Shown: piece by piece, positions 8,102 through 10,987 of the stretch
Position numbering within the stretch: position 1 is the stretch's first letter
How the letters are laid out: the number at the start of each line of letters is the position of its first letter
Assembly: GCF_000185845.1 (NCBI RefSeq)
Contig: NZ_GL629647.1
Coordinates: 483,916 to 494,902 of the forward strand
Reading direction: 5' to 3'
Length of the DNA stretch: 10,987 nt
Source of the DNA: Segatella salivae DSM 15606
GTDB lineage: Bacteria > Bacteroidota > Bacteroidia > Bacteroidales > Bacteroidaceae
The notes under the pieces: generated by a model
The model's database searches: none
Told to the model about the DNA's origin: nothing
The model's input: the letters and a program-made list of their open reading frames with translations, nothing else
Program-made: the position numbers and the translations under genes

Positions 8102-8109
8102 CAAAGATA
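8102..8109 (-). promoter_or_regulatory. Bacteroidota-type -7 promoter element (TATCTTTG)
   Basis: On the minus strand this reads TATCTTTG, an exact match to the Bacteroidota -7 consensus TAnnTTTG. It lies 60 bases upstream of the ATG of the macroglobulin-like gene, so it would give a leader of about 50-55 bases. I find no convincing TTG at the -33 position; a T-run and TTTCCG lie in that area. It is the only such box on the minus strand in this intergenic region. It probably drives the macroglobulin-DUF1573-ispH cluster. Confidence 0.65.
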
Positions 8110-8228
8110 GTAATTTTTTTATCAGCTATACGGAAATAATCTGTTTTTTTAGCTTAAAAACATGACTACAATTAATAATTCAAAAAGAAGTATAGGCAAC
8201 TTAAATTATGATTTGATGCGGATTACTC

Positions 8229-8294
8229 GATAAAATGGCACAAATGAGCGCATAAAATGACGCTCATTAAGAGATAAAATGACACAAATAACAA
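8229..8294. repeat. Three 22-bp tandem units with TAAAATG core
   Basis: Units start at 8229, 8251 and 8273, and TAAAATG sits at 8231, 8253 and 8275, exactly 22 bases apart. The first and third units share GATAAAATGRCACAAAT (R is G or A) over 17 bases, with one difference. The middle unit differs after the core and is framed by an inverted repeat, ATGAGCG (8244-8250) with CGCTCAT (8261-8267), which puts its TAAAATG in a ten-base loop. The 22-base period is about two DNA helix turns. It lies about 120 bases upstream of the -7 box of the macroglobulin cluster. Function is unknown. Confidence 0.6.
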
Positions 8295-8375
8295 TACGAA
8301 TCCACGTCATCTTAAGTGATGATATAAATCAGACCTTTTACCAATTTGAATATCAAAACATTACAAAGCATGAAT

Positions 8376-8417
8376 AAGCTGAATCGTATTGATATTAATC
8401 AAAAGCGTTATCAGCTT
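8376..8417. repeat. Nested inverted repeat in the intergenic region
   Basis: AAGCTGA (8376-8382) pairs with TCAGCTT (8411-8417), and between them TTGAT (8389-8393) pairs with ATCAA (8398-8402) around a four-base loop. The stems are short and AT-rich, so stability is uncertain. It lies downstream of the nqrF terminator on the minus strand. It could be part of an unrecognised small RNA or a chance fold. Confidence 0.35.
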
Positions 8418-8485
8418 CAAATTAGACATTTAAAATATTGAAATTGAAATAACAATCAAAAGAAATCAAAAGGTTTAATCATAAA

Positions 8486-8520
8486 AAAGGACATGCCAAA
8501 TCATTATTAGCATGTCCTTT
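8486..8520 (-). terminator. Intrinsic terminator of the nqr operon
   Basis: On the minus strand, AAAGGACATGC and GCATGTCCTTT form a perfect 11-bp stem around a 13-base loop, directly followed by a further T-run (TTTAT). The stem begins 20 bases after the stop codon of nqrF. The A-run on the other side is part of the same symmetry but no plus-strand gene reads into it. This is the clearest terminator in the window. Confidence 0.88.
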
Positions 8521-8540
8521 CTTAACAGATATCTTAAAAC

Positions 8541-9809
8541 TTATCCAAAGTTATCATACATGATTGCATCTTGATCTACACCAAGACTATCAAGATAATC
8601 CGTAACAGTCTTAATGAGCATAGGAGGACCACAGAGATAATATTCGCAGTCTTCTGGTGCATCATGTTCTTTAAGGTAAGTGTCACGGATGCAATTAACA
8701 GCAAAACCTGCATAGTATTTCACGCCAGCTGCATCAGCCTTTGGGTCCGGTTGATCAAGTGAAAGATGGAAATGGAAGTTAGGAAACTCCTTTTCTAACT
8801 CCCAGAAGTCCTCGAGGAAGAAGGCTTCAGACAAAGCACGTGCACCATAGAAGAAATGCATTTCACGATCAGTGGTATGCAAAGTCTTTGTCATGTGCAT
8901 GATTTGCGAACGTAAAGGAGCCATACCTGCACCACCACCAATCCATATCATCTCCTTACCCGAAGTGAAATTAGGGTGGAAATCGCCATAAGGACCACTC
9001 ATCATCACCTTATCTCCTGGTTTAAGAGAGAAGATATAAGAAGACCCTATACCTGTAGGAACATCTTGGAAACCTACTTGAGGACGTGGCAAGAAAGGCG
9101 TTGTTGCGATACGAACTGTAAGCATAATGATATCGCCTTCAGCCGGATAATTAGCCATTGAGTATGCACGAATGGTTGGTTCTGGGTTATGAGCCTTCAA
9201 AGAGAATAGGTTAAACTTCTCCCATCCACCAAGATACTCATCACCAATAAGCCCCTTATCAAAGTCTTTATCATAGTCGATACAATCATAAGCGGGGATC
9301 TTGATCTGCGCATATGAACCAGGAATGAAGTCCATGTGCTCTCCTGGGGGTAATGCTACCTTAAATTCCTTGATAAAAGAACTAACATTTTGATTGGAAA
9401 TAACAGTGCACTCCCATTCTTTAACACCCATAACACTCTCGGGAACCTTTATCTTTAAGTCTCCCTTTACCTTGCACTGGCATCCTAAACGCCAATGATC
9501 CTTTATCTGTTTTCGTGTGAAATGAGGCTTCTCTGAGTCAAGAATCTCACCACCACCCTCAAGTACTTGTAGTTTACATTGACCACAACTGGCCTTACCA
9601 CCACAAGCAGAAGGTAAGAAGATTCCATTCTCATTGAGCGTTGTCATCACACTACTTCCCTGTGGTACTTCAAGGGTTTCATCTCCATTTATCTCTATTT
9701 TCACGTTACCACTTGGACTAAGATATTTCTTAGCAACAAGCAACATAACGACAAGAAGGAGTATAATGATGAGGAATACTCCAATACTTAATATAATGAA
9801 TTGTTCCAT
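8541..9809 (-). CDS. nqrF: Na+-translocating NADH:quinone reductase subunit F
   Basis: NqrF is the NADH-oxidising subunit of the Na+-NQR pump: it takes electrons from NADH through FAD to a [2Fe-2S] cluster and on into the membrane subunits. The 422-residue protein has one N-terminal membrane helix (about 4-26). A ferredoxin domain follows with C69, C75, C78 and C110 in the expected spacing. The flavin-binding RAYSMAN motif is at 214-220, the NADH-binding GGGAGMAPLRS at 291-301 and CGPPM at 393-397, with the terminal YDNFG. Length and motif positions agree closely with the Vibrio protein. It is the last gene of the operon, 8 nt after nqrE, and its stop is followed by an intrinsic terminator. 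An AAGG just before the ATG is a weak ribosome site at short spacing. The presence of NqrF separates this operon from the related Rnf complex. Confidence 0.97.
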   Translation of the reverse strand: MEQFIILSIGVFLIIILLLVVMLLVAKKYLSPSGNVKIEINGDETLEVPQGSSVMTTLNENGIFLPSACGGKASCGQCKLQVLEGGGEILDSEKPHFTRKQIKDHWRLGCQCKVKGDLKIKVPESVMGVKEWECTVISNQNVSSFIKEFKVALPPGEHMDFIPGSYAQIKIPAYDCIDYDKDFDKGLIGDEYLGGWEKFNLFSLKAHNPEPTIRAYSMANYPAEGDIIMLTVRIATTPFLPRPQVGFQDVPTGIGSSYIFSLKPGDKVMMSGPYGDFHPNFTSGKEMIWIGGGAGMAPLRSQIMHMTKTLHTTDREMHFFYGARALSEAFFLEDFWELEKEFPNFHFHLSLDQPDPKADAAGVKYYAGFAVNCIRDTYLKEHDAPEDCEYYLCGPPMLIKTVTDYLDSLGVDQDAIMYDNFG

Positions 9810-9817
9810 ATACCTTA

Positions 9818-10444
9818 TTATATTTTAAGTCCACTGAAGACCATCATAGCCATAGCCATAAGTCCAACAGTGATAAACGTGATACCTAAACCTTGAAGTG
9901 GCTTTGGAACATCACTGTACTGAAGCTTCTCTCTAATAGCACCCATGAGCACAATCGCTAAGGTCCAGCCAAGTCCTGAACCCACAGCATAGACTATTGC
10001 GTCTACAACATTGCCTATATATTGTGTGTTAGTAGGGTCCAAATTAATACGTTGCTGCATGAAAAGCGACGCTCCCATGATAGCACAGTTAACGGCAATC
10101 AAAGGCAAGAAGATACCCAAGGCAGAATAGAGCGAAGGAGAATACTTCTCAACTGTCATCTCAACAAGTTGTGTAATACCAGCAATAACTGCAATAAACA
10201 GAATAAAACTTAAATAGGAAAGGTCTACTCCATCTATCAAACAATTGGGACCAAGGACCTTTGTCTGTAATAAGTAGTCAATAGGAACCGTTACAAGCAA
10301 CACGAAAGTAACCGCGATGCCAAGTCCAAAGGATGTTTTTACGTTCTTACTTACGGCAAGGAATGAGCACATGCCTAAGAAGAAAGCAAAGATCATGTTA
10401 TCAACGAATATCGAACGGAAAAACAATGATATGATATGTTCCAT
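9818..10444 (-). CDS. nqrE: Na+-translocating NADH:quinone reductase subunit E
   Basis: NqrE is an integral inner-membrane subunit of the Na+-NQR complex that pairs with NqrD in inverted topology. The 208-residue protein is hydrophobic throughout, consistent with about six membrane helices. C26 (in FLGMCSFLAVSK) and C120 (in AVNCAIMGASLF) fall at the positions known in Vibrio cholerae NqrE to hold the iron-sulfur cluster between NqrD and NqrE. The acidic/charged VEMTVEKYSPSLY segment and GLGWTLAIVLMGAIREKL are typical of the family. It starts 14 nt after nqrD and ends 8 nt before nqrF. The paralogue RnfA is the main alternative, but the nqrF neighbour settles it. Confidence 0.96.
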   Translation of the reverse strand: MEHIISLFFRSIFVDNMIFAFFLGMCSFLAVSKNVKTSFGLGIAVTFVLLVTVPIDYLLQTKVLGPNCLIDGVDLSYLSFILFIAVIAGITQLVEMTVEKYSPSLYSALGIFLPLIAVNCAIMGASLFMQQRINLDPTNTQYIGNVVDAIVYAVGSGLGWTLAIVLMGAIREKLQYSDVPKPLQGLGITFITVGLMAMAMMVFSGLKI

Positions 10445-10458
10445 CTTATTTCAATTTA

Positions 10459-10987
10459 TTATTTCTCTTTATAAAAGTAAGAACGATGTATCCAAATGAC
10501 ACAACCCAATAGAATCAGAGCCATAGCAGGCATTGTCATCATGCCATTATTCATATATCCTGCGTTATAAACAGACTGAGGTATCAACTGGAATCCAAGC
10601 AGACTACCACGTCCTAAGAGTTCACGAACAGCACCGACAATAACTAATATCATAGCATATCCAAGTCCGTTACCCAATCCATCAAGGAAACTTGGCCATG
10701 GTTTATTCATCATGGCAAAGGCTTCGAGACGTCCCATGAGAATACAATTGGTAATAATCAGACCAACATAGACTGATAATTGAACACTGACATCATAGGC
10801 AACCGCTTTTAAAATCTGACTAACAATAGTCACTAAGGCTGCAACAACCACCAATTGAACAATGATTCGGATTCGCATTGGAATTGTTTTACGAATTAGA
10901 GCGATAATAACATTAGAAAAAGCAGTAATGATGGTTACAGCAAGTCCCATGACAATCGCCGGTTTTAGTTGTGAAGTTACAGCTAAA
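10459..10987 (-). CDS. nqrD: Na+-translocating NADH:quinone reductase subunit D (partial)
   Basis: This frame is open to the right edge, so the N-terminus is missing. From the edge it reads LAVTSQLKPAIVMG and then continues, so the internal ATG at 10948-10950 is not the real start. About 175 codons are visible, and roughly 30 should lie outside. Family hallmarks are RIRIIVQ, LSVYVGLIITNC, MGRLEAFAM, SFLDGLGNGLGY and RELLGRGSLLG. The cysteine in IITNC matches C112 of Vibrio NqrD, an iron-sulfur ligand; its partner C29 would fall just three residues beyond the edge. NqrD is a membrane subunit of the sodium pump. It lies 14 nt upstream of nqrE in the usual nqrD-E-F order. Confidence 0.95.
   Translation of the reverse strand, partial: LAVTSQLKPAIVMGLAVTIITAFSNVIIALIRKTIPMRIRIIVQLVVVAALVTIVSQILKAVAYDVSVQLSVYVGLIITNCILMGRLEAFAMMNKPWPSFLDGLGNGLGYAMILVIVGAVRELLGRGSLLGFQLIPQSVYNAGYMNNGMMTMPAMALILLGCVIWIHRSYFYKEK

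Larger units (their letters stand above)
8042..8540. other. Intergenic region between nqrF and the macroglobulin gene
   Basis: This 499-base AT-rich stretch holds no coding sequence or tRNA that I can support. From left to right on the plus strand it contains the leader and -7 element of the macroglobulin cluster (8042-8109), the three-unit 22-nt repeat (8229-8294), a nested inverted repeat (8376-8417) and the nqrF terminator (8486-8520). About 350 bases between promoter and terminator have no gene assigned to them, and a small RNA cannot be excluded. Confidence 0.6.

Noticed and set aside
8229..8294. CRISPR array
   Set aside because: Only three short, imperfect 22-bp units with no unique spacers, and no cas gene in the window.
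8307..8322. TCATC/GATGA hairpin
   Set aside because: A five-base stem in AT-rich DNA is expected by chance and has no further support.
10459..10950. nqrD starting at the ATG at 10948-10950
   Set aside because: The frame continues to the right edge with family-conserved residues (LAVTSQLKPAIV), so that ATG is internal and the gene is cut by the window.
8541..10987. Rnf complex instead of Nqr
   Set aside because: RnfA and RnfE resemble NqrE and NqrD, but the 422-residue NqrF with ferredoxin, FAD and NADH motifs is specific to Nqr.

Overview
The window looks like chromosomal DNA from an anaerobic member of the Bacteroidota, most likely Prevotella or a close relative. This rests on several things: the AT-rich composition, a TATCTTTG box matching the Bacteroidota -7 consensus (TAnnTTTG), start codons without good Shine-Dalgarno sequences, a DUF1573 protein, a thioester-less macroglobulin-family protein, and an NQR sodium pump. 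The genus is inferred from general protein style, not from a marker gene. Nothing points to a phage, plasmid or transposon.

Layout, left to right. Positions 1-330 (+) encode a small exported heavy-metal-associated (HMA-like) protein. It is followed by a nested hairpin (342-400) and a convergent intergenic region of about 400 bp. From 8041 down to 733 on the minus strand runs a tight three-gene cluster: a 1788-residue alpha-2-macroglobulin-like exported protein, a 353-residue DUF1573 protein overlapping it by 11 nt, and ispH, whose ATG directly follows the DUF1573 stop codon. A -7-like promoter element sits 60 nt upstream of the first gene. A 499-bp intergenic region (8042-8540) separates this cluster from the end of a second minus-strand operon, nqrD (cut by the right edge), nqrE and nqrF. 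That operon ends in a clear intrinsic terminator at 8486-8520.

How the genes work together. NqrD, NqrE and NqrF are three of the six subunits of the Na+-translocating NADH:quinone oxidoreductase; nqrA, nqrB and nqrC should lie beyond the right edge. The macroglobulin/DUF1573/ispH cluster joins two exported proteins of unknown role with an essential enzyme of MEP-pathway isoprenoid synthesis. The coupling looks translational, but a functional link is unproven.

The least explained signal is non-coding. Both intergenic regions carry a short TAAAATG motif spaced at exactly 22 nt or a multiple of it (8231, 8253, 8275; and 543, 587, with variants at 609 and 631), accompanied by inverted repeats. 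Protein-level oddities are a CxxxC instead of CxxC metal motif in the HMA-like protein, a short loop after the third cluster cysteine of IspH, and a TonB-plug-like segment inside the macroglobulin protein. I see no clearly new multi-gene system here.
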